64,000 nt of DNA, taken from NCBI RefSeq assembly GCF_003254475.1, contig NZ_QFYQ01000001.1:2294001-2358000 (forward strand). Reading direction: 5' to 3'. The position numbers and the translations under genes were made by a program. The notes under the pieces were generated by a model. That model did no database searches, had not been told where the DNA came from, and saw only the letters and a program-made list of their open reading frames with translations. The DNA comes from Phenylobacterium soli (lineage in GTDB: Bacteria > Pseudomonadota > Alphaproteobacteria > Caulobacterales > Caulobacteraceae). This document shows, one piece after another, positions 30,362 to 39,245 of this stretch; within the stretch, counting starts at the first letter, position 1, and each line of letters starts with the position of its first letter.

Positions 30362-31629
30362 ACGAGGCCGAGGACGGGCTTCGCCGCCGCGCTGTCGGGG
30401 AACACCGTCGTCTCGAGCGCCGCCCTGTCGACGCCGAGGTGGTCCATGAGCAGGCCCTTGAACAGGCCGCGCATGTCCAGGGTCGGCGCGAGGTCACGGT
30501 TCTCGAACAACGCAGCCTCCTTCAGCGTGGGCCAGTCGCCGACGATGCCGCCCTTCTTGAGCGCGCCGCCGAGGAGCAGGGCGGTGGAGGCGGTGCCGTG
30601 GTCGGTGCCGCCGGTGCCGTTGACCCTGGCCGTTCGCCCGAACTCGGTGGCGACGGCGACGACCGTGTCCTTCCAGTCGGGGCCGAGCCCCTGGTGGAGA
30701 CCGTCCAGCACGGCGTCCAGGTAAGTCAGGCGCGTGGCGAGCTGCCCGGTCGCGGCGCCTTCGCCGGCGTGGGTGTCGAAGCCGTCGAGCGAGATGGCGG
30801 CGATCTGAGGCCCGCCCGACTCACGCATGAGGCCGGCAAGGGTCCCGCCGAGCTTGCGGGCGGCCTCGCGGCCCTGGGCCTGCAGCGCCCTGGCGGCGGG
30901 TCCAGGGGGCGCGACGGGGGTGGCGGCGGCCTGGGCGGGGGTCATCCGCGCGACCTGGGTCATGGCCTCCTGCGCCATCGCCTCTGTGGCGAGCCCGCGG
31001 GCCAGGGCCGGGCCGAGCAGGGGATCGTCCTTGTAGAGGTCCTGCAGCAGGGTGGGCAGCCGGGCCTGGCTGTCCACCACCTTGCCCGGCGACCAGGAGG
31101 CGTAGGGCGCCTTGCCGCGCAGGACGAGGGGCGCGGTGGGGCCGACCGAGAGGGCGGAGACCTTGCGGCTCTGCGAGAGACTCTCGACGGCGCGGTTCAG
31201 CCAGCCGGAACTCGCGCCGTAGACGACCGGTGAGCCGCTCTCCAGCACGTCCTGGGCCTCGAAGTGGGAGCGGGCGCGGTCGGGGGTGGCGACGGCGGGC
31301 GCGATGCGCGCCTGGCCGGACTGGGCGAGCGCGTAGGTCGCGGACAGGGCCGGATGCAGGGCGAAGGTGGAATCGAGCTTCGGCGCCTCGTCGCCCAGGG
31401 CGATCGGCCCGCGCAGGGCCGCGTAGTCGCGATCGCCCACCGGCGGGGAGACGGTGAGCCCGTCCATGCCGCCCCGGCAGATCACGAAGACGAACTTGCG
31501 GCGGCCAAGGTCACCCTCGGCGGCGGCAAAGCTCTGGGTGGCCAGGAACTGGAGCGACAGACCGATGGCCGCGCCGGCGGCCAGAACGCCGCGCCGGCTC
31601 GGCGGGCGGGAGGGGAGGTGAGCGGTCAT
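30358..31629 (-). CDS. DUF1501 protein with Tat-type signal
   Basis: 423 residues. The N-terminus (PPSRRGVLAAGAAIGLSLQF) is a twin-arginine-like signal, so export in folded form is likely. The body has the DUF1501 sulfatase-like pattern: FVFVICRGGMDGLTV, AISLDGFDTHAG, VVAVATEFGRTARVNGTGGT, then DHGTASTALLLGG. It is translated after the DUF1800 gene through an ATGA overlap; the two families are regular partners, of unknown role. Confidence 0.92.
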   Translation of the reverse strand: MTAHLPSRPPSRRGVLAAGAAIGLSLQFLATQSFAAAEGDLGRRKFVFVICRGGMDGLTVSPPVGDRDYAALRGPIALGDEAPKLDSTFALHPALSATYALAQSGQARIAPAVATPDRARSHFEAQDVLESGSPVVYGASSGWLNRAVESLSQSRKVSALSVGPTAPLVLRGKAPYASWSPGKVVDSQARLPTLLQDLYKDDPLLGPALARGLATEAMAQEAMTQVARMTPAQAAATPVAPPGPAARALQAQGREAARKLGGTLAGLMRESGGPQIAAISLDGFDTHAGEGAATGQLATRLTYLDAVLDGLHQGLGPDWKDTVVAVATEFGRTARVNGTGGTDHGTASTALLLGGALKKGGIVGDWPTLKEAALFENRDLAPTLDMRGLFKGLLMDHLGVDRAALETTVFPDSAAAKPVLGLV

Positions 31630-33020
31630 CGGCGTTGGAACTCCGGGCTCATCAGGAGCAGGGCGAAACCTTCGGGGCGGCTCTCGGCGCGGGCGACCGC
31701 GAGCGCCGTCGGGGCGGAGAGGCGCGCTCCCAGCGCCTCCTCGGCGAGCGCCTTGGGATCGCGTCCGCCAATGGCCTGAGCCGCGAAGGCCTGGGCGAAC
31801 TGCATGCGCTTGACGATCGCGTCGGGGGCGGCCCAGTCCGCCGCCACGTCCGGCCAGCCCTTGGGCGAGCCGGGGGTGAAGGGCTTCTGACCGAGGGCGG
31901 TGAGGATCGGCGCCACCTGGTTCACCGCCTGCGGCTCGGTCCCCGCGGCGCGGTAGCTGGAGACGACGAACTCGTAGGGTGTCTTGAACTTGGCGGGCGC
32001 CGGCTGCCAGGCCTCGGGCGCCTCGATCAGCGCCTCGGCGACGCGGGCGAGGTCGCCGCCGGAGCGGTTCCAGGCGGTCTCGAGCCGTCCGACCAGGGCC
32101 GGCGGCGGGTCGTCGGCGACGAAGTGGCGGGCGATCTTGGCGCAGACGAAGCGGGCGGATTGGGGCTTGGCCGCCAGGTCCGAGAGGATGGCCTGCGCCT
32201 GCCGCTCGCCGTCGGCCCGATAGCGCACCCCCATGACCGTGCGCTCGCCCGGCTCGTGGGCGGCGGTGCGGAAGAGCAGGGCGCCGACCTGCTCCTCGGG
32301 CCCGCGGAAGCCGCCGATGGAGAGCCCGGTCATGGCGCGGGCGAACTCGGTGACGTCGGCCTGCGAATAGCCGCCGTGCACCCCGACAGTGTGCAGCTCC
32401 ATGATCTCGCGGGCGAGGTTCTCGTTCAGGCCCAGGTTCCGGCGGGGGCCGGGGCGCATGGCCGCGCGCTGGGCCAGCGGGCTGTTCGGCCCCACGGACT
32501 GGACCTGGTCGAGGTAGAGCATCATCGCCGGATGGGTCTCGGCGGCGATCAGAAGGTCGCCGAAATGGCCGAACACGTGGGGCCGGATGGCTTCGGCCTC
32601 GAAGGGCCCGACCACGGTCTCGGTCTGCAGCTTGTTGGCGGCGACGGTGAAGTGGTTGGCGAAGAACAGCGCCCACCGCTCCCGGAAGCCCGCTTCGGTG
32701 GTCGCGCCGAGCTGCGCGCGACCGAGGAAATCCTCGCCGGTGTCTTCGCGCAGCATCTTCTGGGCGAGCTTGACCGGGTCCTTGCCTTCGCCCTCCTGCT
32801 TCGCCTCGCGCTTGAATTGCTGGAACTCGCGCAGGTCGGCGATGCGCTGGGCCGATCCCTCGCCATTCGTTCGGGGCAGGTCGGCGCCTTCGCGGCGGAT
32901 CTGCGCCTTGAGGAAGCCCCGTGGGTCGCGGGCCGCCTCGGCGATCTCGCCCGGCCTGGCCCCGAGGCCGAACCGCGTGGCGGCGATGGCGGCTTTCAGG
33001 TCACGATCGGGAACAGCCAC
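31626..33020 (-). CDS. DUF1800 protein, partner of DUF1501
   Basis: 464 residues with a GTG start. DUF1800 signatures include AATRFGLGARPGEI near the N-terminus, WALFFANHFTVAANK, LNENLAREIMELHTVGVHGG and YSQADVTEFARAMTG. No signal peptide is evident. First gene of a two-gene unit with DUF1501; divergent from the ATP12-type gene. Confidence 0.93.
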   Translation of the reverse strand: MAVPDRDLKAAIAATRFGLGARPGEIAEAARDPRGFLKAQIRREGADLPRTNGEGSAQRIADLREFQQFKREAKQEGEGKDPVKLAQKMLREDTGEDFLGRAQLGATTEAGFRERWALFFANHFTVAANKLQTETVVGPFEAEAIRPHVFGHFGDLLIAAETHPAMMLYLDQVQSVGPNSPLAQRAAMRPGPRRNLGLNENLAREIMELHTVGVHGGYSQADVTEFARAMTGLSIGGFRGPEEQVGALLFRTAAHEPGERTVMGVRYRADGERQAQAILSDLAAKPQSARFVCAKIARHFVADDPPPALVGRLETAWNRSGGDLARVAEALIEAPEAWQPAPAKFKTPYEFVVSSYRAAGTEPQAVNQVAPILTALGQKPFTPGSPKGWPDVAADWAAPDAIVKRMQFAQAFAAQAIGGRDPKALAEEALGARLSAPTALAVARAESRPEGFALLLMSPEFQRR

Positions 33021-33103
33021 GGCAGGCTCCCTTGCAACGGGGCGTCTTCATGGCCATTCCACGGGGCGCCGGCGGCGATCCGTCGCGCAAGCGGGAGATC
33101 AGA

Positions 33104-33832
33104 GTGGCCAAGGGCTTCATCGAACCCATCGAAAAGCCGAGACGCTTCTACAAGGCCGTCGAGGTGGTCCCGGAGGATGGCGGATTTGCGGTCAGGCTCG
33201 ACGGCCGCGGCGTGCGCACGCCCAAGGGCGGCCGTCTGACCCTGCCCACCCGAGCGCTGGCCGACATGGTGGCGGAGGAGTGGGCGGCGCAGGGCGAGAC
33301 CCTCGAAATCGCCGGCATGCACGCCACCCGTCTCGCCAACACCGCCATCGAATCGATCCCGCCGGCGCGCGCGGAGACGGCCGACGCGGTGGCGAGCTAC
33401 GCCGCCTCGGACCTGATCTGCTACTTCGCCGAGGAGCCGGTGGCGCTCGTGGAGCGCCAGCAGGCCCACTGGGAGCCAGTGCTGACCCGCATCGAGGAAG
33501 AGGCGAAGGTCTCGTTCGTCCGCGCGGCTGGCATCGTCCACCAGGCGCAGCCGGAAGAAACCCTGGCCGAGGTGCGCGCGATCGCGCTGGCAGAGGGCGA
33601 CTTCGGCCTCGCTGGCCTGGCGTTCGGCGCGGCCCTGTTCGGCTCGGCGATCCTGGCCATCGGCCTGCGCCGCGGCTGGCTGACCGGCGTCCAGGCCTTC
33701 GAACTCTCGCAGCTGGACGAGATCTGGCAGGCGGAGAAGTGGGGCGTCGACGAGGAGGCGGCCGAGCGCGCCGAGCGGCTCAAGGTCGAGGCGCTGATGC
33801 TCGAGCGGTGGTTCAGGGCGCTCCCAGACTGA
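33104..33832 (+). CDS. ATP12-type F1-ATPase assembly chaperone
   Basis: 242 residues from the GTG at 33104, chosen because GGGAG lies seven bases upstream; an in-frame ATG at 33050 (260 residues) is the alternative. Family sequence: RRFYKAVEVVPEDGGFAVRLDGR, TPKGGRLTLPTRALADMVAEEW, SYAASDLICYFAEEP, and the C-terminal LDEIWQAEKWGVDEEA. ATP12 chaperones bind the F1 alpha subunit in mitochondria and alphaproteobacteria. Confidence 0.92.
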   Translation: MAKGFIEPIEKPRRFYKAVEVVPEDGGFAVRLDGRGVRTPKGGRLTLPTRALADMVAEEWAAQGETLEIAGMHATRLANTAIESIPPARAETADAVASYAASDLICYFAEEPVALVERQQAHWEPVLTRIEEEAKVSFVRAAGIVHQAQPEETLAEVRAIALAEGDFGLAGLAFGAALFGSAILAIGLRRGWLTGVQAFELSQLDEIWQAEKWGVDEEAAERAERLKVEALMLERWFRALPD

Positions 33833-33904
33833 GACTGGCCCGCGGCTTGCGCGGAAGGCTTCGAAGTTTCGGCGGTTGTGCCGAAACGGCTCGGAGCCCA
33901 GCGC

Positions 33905-34558
33905 GTGACCCGCATCGCGGCCATCAGCGTCCAGACCGTGATCCGCCCCGTGGCGGTGCGCGCGGCTGCGCCGGTGACGCCGGTGAAGGTCGAGCCTGTC
34001 CGCCCTGCCGCCGCCGAACGCAAGGCGCCGGGTCTGGCCCCCGAGGCGGCCAAGGTGGCGGCTCCGGCGATGGCGGCGCTGATCGCCCTCCAGCAGGACG
34101 CCCGCGGCCGCGGTCACGCGGATCCGCAGCCGGAGCATGGCCACGACGACCACCACGGTCATTCCGGTGGCCAGCCCACCCCGCCGCCCGTCGTCATTCC
34201 GCCCGTGGTGATTCCGCCGGTGGGCGGCCCTCCGGCGCAGGATCCGCCGCCGGTGAGCCAGCCGCCAGTCTCGGAGCCTCCTGGGCCGCGGCCCGTCCCG
34301 ACGCCGGTGGTGGCCGCCGATCCGGCCGCCGCCAGCCGCGCTCAGGCCATGATCGGCAAGGTGCTGGCCGAGGGCAGCGTCTCGGAAGCGGCCCGCAGCG
34401 CCTTCGCCGCGGCCTCGGCCCAGCGGCATGCGGCGGCCACGGTCGCCCAGGGCCAGGCGGCTCTGGCCCTTCTCGTGGCTGCGCAGGCCGACATGACCTC
34501 GTTCCGCCAGCAGGCGGTCAGCCGTTACGAACAGGCGCGTCGCTCGGCCATCGGCTGA
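33905..34558 (+). CDS. Pro/His-rich low-complexity protein, unknown
   Basis: 217 residues from the GTG at 33905 (GGAG upstream), or 226 from the GTG at 33878. The middle has a His-rich stretch (HGHDDHHGHSGG) followed by a Pro/Val-rich linker with repeated VVIPPV and PPVSEPP units. The C-terminal third is an Ala/Gln-rich helix. No signal peptide or known domain. Codon use looks like its neighbours, so it is probably real, but function is unknown. Confidence 0.6.
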   Translation: MTRIAAISVQTVIRPVAVRAAAPVTPVKVEPVRPAAAERKAPGLAPEAAKVAAPAMAALIALQQDARGRGHADPQPEHGHDDHHGHSGGQPTPPPVVIPPVVIPPVGGPPAQDPPPVSQPPVSEPPGPRPVPTPVVAADPAAASRAQAMIGKVLAEGSVSEAARSAFAAASAQRHAAATVAQGQAALALLVAAQADMTSFRQQAVSRYEQARRSAIG

Positions 34559-34612
34559 GTTCGGCTTTTCCCTGCCTCTGCGTGAGCTTGCGCGGGCGGG
34601 GCGCGGCGACTA

Positions 34613-34646
34613 CCCCTTCGCCGACTGATTTCACCCAAAAGGGGTT
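34613..34646 (+). promoter_or_regulatory. Hairpin covering the pccB ribosome binding site
   Basis: ACCCCTT (34613-34619) is fully complementary to AAGGGGT (34640-34646), and the latter is the Shine-Dalgarno of pccB, four bases before its GTG start. If transcription starts upstream of 34613 the fold would hide the site. A possible -10 (TACCCC) overlaps the left arm, which would argue against it. Confidence 0.4.
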
Positions 34647-34650
34647 CTGA

Positions 34651-36177
34651 GTGAAGGACATCCTGGAAGAGCTCGAGAAGCGCCGCGAGACGGCGCGCCT
34701 GGGCGGCGGCGAGCGGCGCATCGCCAGCCAGCACGCCAAGGGCAAGCTCACCGCCCGCGAGCGTATCGACCTGCTGCTGGACGAGGGGTCGTTCGAGGAG
34801 TTCGACATGTTCGTCGAGCACCGCGCGACCGACTTCGGCATGGCCGAGCAGAAGGTGCCCGGCGACGGCGTCGTCACCGGCTGGGGCCGCATCAACGGCC
34901 GGGTGGTGTTCGTCTTCTCGAAGGACTTCACCGTGTTCGGCGGCTCGCTGTCGAACGCCCACGCCCAGAAGATCGTCAAGGTGCAGCAGCAGGCCATGAA
35001 GGTGGGCGCTCCCATCATCGGTCTGTTCGACGCCGGTGGTGCGCGCATCCAGGAGGGCGTCGACGGCCTCGCCGGCTATGCCGACATCTTCCTGCAGAAC
35101 ACCCTGGCTTCGGGCGTCATCCCGCAGATCAGCGTCATCATGGGCCCGTGCGCCGGCGGCGACGTCTATTCGCCGGCGATCACCGACTTCATCTTCATGG
35201 TGAAGGACACGAGCTACATGTACGTGACCGGTCCCGACGTGGTGAAGACGGTCACCCACGAAGAGGTCAGCCACGAGGAGCTCGGCGGCTACCGGGTGCA
35301 CGCGCTGAAGTCCGGCGTCGCCGACGGCGCCTTCGAGAACGATCTCGAGGCCCTGACCCAGGTCCGCCGCCTGATTGACTTCCTGCCGCTCTCCAATCGC
35401 GAGAAGCCGCCGGTCCGCGAGAGCTATGACGAGCCGTACCGGGACGAGCCCTCGCTCGACACCTTGGTGCCGGCCAATCCGAACAAGCCCTACGACATGA
35501 AGGAGCTGATCCTGAAGGTCGTCGACGAGCAGGACTTCTTCGAGATCTCGCCGGACTTCGCCAAGAACATCATCGTCGGCTTCGGGCGCCTCGACGGCCA
35601 GACGGTGGGCATCGTCGCCAACCAGCCGCAGGTGCTCGCCGGGGTGCTCGACATCGATTCCTCGCGCAAGGGTGCGCGGTTCGTGCGCTTCTGCGACGCC
35701 TTCGATATCCCGCTGGTGACCTTCGTCGACGTGCCCGGCTTCATGCCTGGCACCAAGCAGGAGCAGGGCGGCCTGATCCGCCACGGGGCGAAGCTGCTGT
35801 TCGCCTACGCCGAGGCCACCGTGCCGAAGATCACCCTGATCACGCGCAAGGCCTATGGCGGCGCCTACGACGTGATGAGCTCAAAGCATATCCGGGGCGA
35901 CATCAATTACGCTTGGCCGACCGCCGAGATCGCCGTCATGGGCTCCAAGGGCGCGGTGGAGATCATCTTCCGTAACCAGAGCCCGGAGGAGCTGGTCGAG
36001 GCCGAGGCCGAGTACAAGGCCCGCTTCGCCAACCCCTTCGTGGCGGCGTCCCGCGGCTACATCGACGACGTGATCATGCCGCACGGCACCCGTCGCCGGA
36101 TCGTCAAGGCGCTCAAGAACCTGGCCGGCAAGCAGCTCTCCAATCCCTGGAAGAAGCACGACAACATCCCCCTCTAG
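34651..36177 (+). CDS. pccB: Propionyl-CoA carboxylase, carboxyltransferase (beta) subunit
   Basis: 508 residues with a GTG start. The carboxyltransferase fold shows [22 protein letters not shown], the oxyanion loop [12 protein letters not shown], and in the second half [17 protein letters not shown] and [12 protein letters not shown]. Length and [15 protein letters not shown] favour PccB over methylcrotonyl-CoA carboxylase. It transfers CO2 from biotin to propionyl-CoA. The matching alpha subunit gene is 3.6 kb downstream at 39818. Confidence 0.95.
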   Translation: MKDILEELEKRRETARLGGGERRIASQHAKGKLTARERIDLLLDEGSFEEFDMFVEHRATDFGMAEQKVPGDGVVTGWGRINGRVVFVFSKDFTVFGGSLSNAHAQKIVKVQQQAMKVGAPIIGLFDAGGARIQEGVDGLAGYADIFLQNTLASGVIPQISVIMGPCAGGDVYSPAITDFIFMVKDTSYMYVTGPDVVKTVTHEEVSHEELGGYRVHALKSGVADGAFENDLEALTQVRRLIDFLPLSNREKPPVRESYDEPYRDEPSLDTLVPANPNKPYDMKELILKVVDEQDFFEISPDFAKNIIVGFGRLDGQTVGIVANQPQVLAGVLDIDSSRKGARFVRFCDAFDIPLVTFVDVPGFMPGTKQEQGGLIRHGAKLLFAYAEATVPKITLITRKAYGGAYDVMSSKHIRGDINYAWPTAEIAVMGSKGAVEIIFRNQSPEELVEAEAEYKARFANPFVAASRGYIDDVIMPHGTRRRIVKALKNLAGKQLSNPWKKHDNIPL

Positions 36178-36197
36178 GGAAACCATCGGGGGGAACC

Positions 36198-36222
36198 GGA
36201 ACCCCCTCCGCCCACCCGTGTT
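36198..36222 (+). promoter_or_regulatory. Candidate general-stress (EcfG/SigT-type) promoter
   Basis: GGAAC at 36198-36202 followed after 16 bp by TGTT (36219-36222) resembles the alphaproteobacterial EcfG consensus GGAAC-N16/17-CGTT with one mismatch. It lies about 55 bases before the BON-domain gene, a plausible stress gene. Confidence 0.45.
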
Positions 36223-36267
36223 CTGCCGCTAGGGCGAGCTTGCGCCCGCAAGCCCAGCAGAACACGG
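36216..36267 (+). repeat. 11-bp perfect inverted repeat in the BON gene leader
   Basis: CCGTGTTCTGC (36216-36226) and GCAGAACACGG (36257-36267) are exact reverse complements 30 bases apart. Between them GCTTGC (36238-36243) can pair with GCAAGC (36248-36253). The right arm touches the GGAGG Shine-Dalgarno at 36266-36270 and the left arm overlaps the candidate -10. It could be an operator or an mRNA fold that limits translation. Confidence 0.65.
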
Positions 36268-36277
36268 AGGACCTCCC

Positions 36278-37801
36278 ATGGCGGACAGGTGGATGGACGA
36301 TCGCGACCGGCGGATGCGTGAGCGCGACTGGCGGCGGTCGGAAGACATGAACCGCGGCGGCGAAGGCCGCTATGCCCGCGGCGAGGATCGCAGCTTCGGC
36401 AGCGACGACGAGGACGAGCGCTACTACGGCGGCTCGGGCCAGGGGCGCGACCGGGTGTTCGGCGAACGCGACAGCGGCACGAGCTATGGCGGCGAGGACT
36501 TCGGCCGCGGCAGCCCGCGCTCCGGCGGCGGCGCCTATGGGGCCGGCGGTTCCTACGGCGGCGGCGAAAGCTATGGCCGCGGCGAAGGCCGCTTCTCAAG
36601 CGGGCGCGGCAGCGCCTATGGCGGACGTTCGATGTCCGGCGGCGGCCGCACCGGCTCCGGCCGCGGCGGCTGGCAGGACCGCGACTACGGCGGCGTGTCG
36701 CCGGCCATGGAGCACGGCGAGTACGACGCCGAGCGCCAGGCCGAGCGCTACGACCAGAACCATGGCGGCCGCAGCCGCTCCATGTCCGGCGGCCAGGGTG
36801 GCGGCCAGGGCGGACGCTTCTACGGCGACGCCGGCCGCGAGGCGATCTACCGCGAGGAATGGAGCCAGGGCCGGCGCGACTACGGCGCGGCGCCGCGCGG
36901 CTATGACGCCGACCGCGAGGACCATCGGCGCGGTCGCTTCGCCGAGGACTACTCCGGCGGCATGTTCGGCGGCGGCGACATGACCTCCGGCCGCCAAGCG
37001 AGCGGCACGTGGTCCGGCGGCACGGGCGGCTACGACTACGAGCGCGGCTATGGCGACGGCGGCCGCGGCTATTCCGAAGCTCGCTCGGGCGGCGGCATGG
37101 AGCGCCGCGACCGTGAGGACCGCAACGACCGCGGCGAGCGCTGGGAACAGCGGGGCCGCGAGATGGGCCAGGACACCGGCGACTTCTTCCGCCGCGCCGG
37201 CGAGCGTGTCGCCTCCTGGTTCGGCGGCGGCGAGCACGAGAGCGACCGCTATGGTCGCGACCGCGATCGTGACCGCGACTACCGCGGCATGGGACCGAAG
37301 GGCTACAAGCGCGCCGACGAGCGGATCAGCGACGAGGCGCACGAGCGGCTGACCGAGGACCCCTACGTCGACGCCAGCAACATCTCCGTCTCGGTCTCGG
37401 GCGGCGAGGTGACGCTGTCGGGCACCGTGGAGAGTCGTGAGGCCAAGCACCGAGCCGAGCGCTGCGTCGAGGACGTGTCCGGGGTCAACCACGTGCAGAA
37501 CAACCTGCGCGTCGACCGCGGCAACGCCCTGACCAACCCCGGCTCCGGCTTCGGCGACAGCGTGCTCGATCACCAGATGCGCGGCGAGACCGGCGCCGGC
37601 GAGAAGCTGAGCGGCAACGCCCTGGCCGGCTCCGGCTCCTCGGCCGTGGGCGGGTCCGACGCCTCGAAGACCTCGGGCGCGTCCGCCGATACAGGCTCCA
37701 GCAGCGCCTCCGGCGCGAGTACCGGCGCGAGTACCGGCACGACCGGCGCCGCCGGCCGCACCGGCGGCGCGACCAGCACCGACGCGGGCAAGTCGCGCTA
37801 G
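36278..37801 (+). CDS. Disordered Gly/Arg-rich protein with BON domain
   Basis: 507 residues. About residues 1-325 are low-complexity, rich in Gly, Arg, Ser, Tyr and Asp (many SYGG, GGG and RDR repeats), predicted disordered. A BON domain follows (about 340-415: DERISDEAHERLTEDPYVDAS, VSVSGGEVTLSGTVESREAK, VNHVQNNLRVD). The last 85 residues are Ser/Thr/Gly/Ala-rich. No signal peptide is visible, so it may be cytoplasmic. BON proteins are often stress-induced. A terminator closes the gene. Confidence 0.88.
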   Translation: MADRWMDDRDRRMRERDWRRSEDMNRGGEGRYARGEDRSFGSDDEDERYYGGSGQGRDRVFGERDSGTSYGGEDFGRGSPRSGGGAYGAGGSYGGGESYGRGEGRFSSGRGSAYGGRSMSGGGRTGSGRGGWQDRDYGGVSPAMEHGEYDAERQAERYDQNHGGRSRSMSGGQGGGQGGRFYGDAGREAIYREEWSQGRRDYGAAPRGYDADREDHRRGRFAEDYSGGMFGGGDMTSGRQASGTWSGGTGGYDYERGYGDGGRGYSEARSGGGMERRDREDRNDRGERWEQRGREMGQDTGDFFRRAGERVASWFGGGEHESDRYGRDRDRDRDYRGMGPKGYKRADERISDEAHERLTEDPYVDASNISVSVSGGEVTLSGTVESREAKHRAERCVEDVSGVNHVQNNLRVDRGNALTNPGSGFGDSVLDHQMRGETGAGEKLSGNALAGSGSSAVGGSDASKTSGASADTGSSSASGASTGASTGTTGAAGRTGGATSTDAGKSR

Positions 37802-37835
37802 CCCTATCGCTCCCCCGCGCGGGGACAAACTCTCG

Positions 37836-37867
37836 ACCCCTCCCGGCGACGGGAGGGGTTTTTGTTG
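37836..37867 (+). terminator. Rho-independent terminator after the BON gene
   Basis: ACCCCTCCC (37836-37844) pairs with GGGAGGGGT (37851-37859) around a GGCGAC loop, followed by TTTTTGTT. Confidence 0.92.
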
Positions 37868-37925
37868 ACGGCGGCGCGCTGGCGACTGTCCTCTGGCCAA
37901 GGTTGCGGCGGGGCAGGGACGGCGC

Positions 37926-38738
37926 ATGTACGAAGGGCTGGAGGCGTTCGCGCCCTGGCTGGAGCGGTGGGAGCTGGAGGCGGACGGCTGGCCGTTCGGC
38001 ACGCCCTACACCCGAAGCCTGCTGCTGCCGGTGCGCCGGGACGGCCGCGCCGCCATGCTCAAGCTCGCCGGAAACGCCGAGGAGGCGCGCGGCGGCGCCC
38101 TGATGGCCTGGTGGGCGGGGGGCGGCGCTGCGCCGGTTCTGGCGCAGGACGGGCCGGCCCTGCTTATGGCCCGGGCGGCGGATCCGGACGCCCTGCCGCG
38201 GATGGCCTTCCAGGGGCGCGAGACCGAGGCGATCGCCATCCTCTGCGAGACGGCCGCGGCGCTGCACGGCCACGCGGGAGAGCCGCCGTGCGAGCTCGTT
38301 CCTCTCCGGCGATGGTTCCGGGCGCTTGAGCAGCGCGCAGCGGAGGGCGGCCTATTCGGCGCCGCCTGGGCGGTCGCCCAGCCGCTGCTGGAGACGCCGC
38401 GCGACGTCGTTGTCCTGCATGGCGACATCACCCACGCCAATGTGCTGGATTTCGGCGCCGACGGCTGGCGGGCCATAGACCCGAAGGCGCTCCGTGGGGA
38501 GCGTGGCTACGACTACGCCAACCTGTTCCGCAGCCCGACGGTGGCGATGGCGACGCCGGAGCGCCTGCAGCGCCAGCTGGGAGAGGTGGCGGCCCTGGCG
38601 GGGCTCGAGCGCGAGCGCCTGCTGGGCTGGGTGATCGCCCACGCCGCCCTCGCGGCCGCCTGGTACGCCGAGGACGGCGGCGACGTGGCGCGGGCCTTGC
38701 CCTTCGTCACCATGGCCCTGGCGCAAAGCGCCGCTTAG
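37926..38738 (+). CDS. APH(6)/hydroxyurea-type phosphotransferase-like kinase
   Basis: 270 residues. The kinase-like motifs are VVLHGDITHANVLDF (catalytic aspartate) and AIDPKALRGERGYDYANLF (metal-binding aspartate), as in the aminoglycoside/hydroxyurea phosphotransferase family (StrB-like). Resistance is not implied: chromosomal members often have other or unknown substrates. TTGACG at 37865 may be a -35 but no good -10 follows. Ten bases separate it from the next gene. Confidence 0.85.
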   Translation: MYEGLEAFAPWLERWELEADGWPFGTPYTRSLLLPVRRDGRAAMLKLAGNAEEARGGALMAWWAGGGAAPVLAQDGPALLMARAADPDALPRMAFQGRETEAIAILCETAAALHGHAGEPPCELVPLRRWFRALEQRAAEGGLFGAAWAVAQPLLETPRDVVVLHGDITHANVLDFGADGWRAIDPKALRGERGYDYANLFRSPTVAMATPERLQRQLGEVAALAGLERERLLGWVIAHAALAAAWYAEDGGDVARALPFVTMALAQSAA

Positions 38739-38747
38739 GATGGCCGC

Positions 38748-39245
38748 GTGAACAGCCTCGCGGACGAGCTTCTGATCTCCACCGGCATGGTGACCTTCAC
38801 GGTGGCGGTCCACCTGGTAGGGCTGTCCGTGCTGATCCAGCTGACCCGGCTGCACCTGACGCGCTTCGCCTGGCCCGTACAGGTGGACAGGTTCCTGGTG
38901 CCGGCCGGCATGGTGCTGGGGATTTTCGTCATCCACGGGGTGGAGATCTGGGGCTACGCCGCGCTCTACGACCTCGCCGGCGCCGCCCAAGGGCTGGAGG
39001 AGGCGCTCTACCTGTCGCTGGGCGCCTATTCGACGACGGGCTGGGTCGATGTGCACCTGCTGCCCGGCTGGCGGGTGGTGCTGAGCCTGGAGGCCATCAA
39101 CGGCCTGCTGCTGGTCGGCTGGTCGACCGCCTTCTTCTTCCAGAACCTGACGCGGATCATGGTGACGGAGGAGAGCCATCCGTTGCCGGAGGGGGCCATC
39201 GCCCACGACGGGCCCGCGGCGCGGCGGAAGAACGTCCGGCCCTAG
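38748..39245 (+). CDS. Small channel-like membrane protein (Ion_trans_2-like)
   Basis: 165 residues with a GTG start. Three hydrophobic helices (about 10-33, 52-72, 108-130); between the last two is a pore-like loop ALYLSLGAYSTTGWVD (residues 86-101) that aligns with the potassium channel filter but reads TTGWVD instead of TVGYGD. A potassium-selective role is therefore uncertain. Its stop shares CTAG with msrB on the other strand. Confidence 0.7.
   Translation: MNSLADELLISTGMVTFTVAVHLVGLSVLIQLTRLHLTRFAWPVQVDRFLVPAGMVLGIFVIHGVEIWGYAALYDLAGAAQGLEEALYLSLGAYSTTGWVDVHLLPGWRVVLSLEAINGLLLVGWSTAFFFQNLTRIMVTEESHPLPEGAIAHDGPAARRKNVRP

Noticed and set aside
37926-38738. Acquired antibiotic resistance gene
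   Set aside because: Only distant APH(6)-type kinase motifs, codon use like its neighbours and no mobile element nearby.
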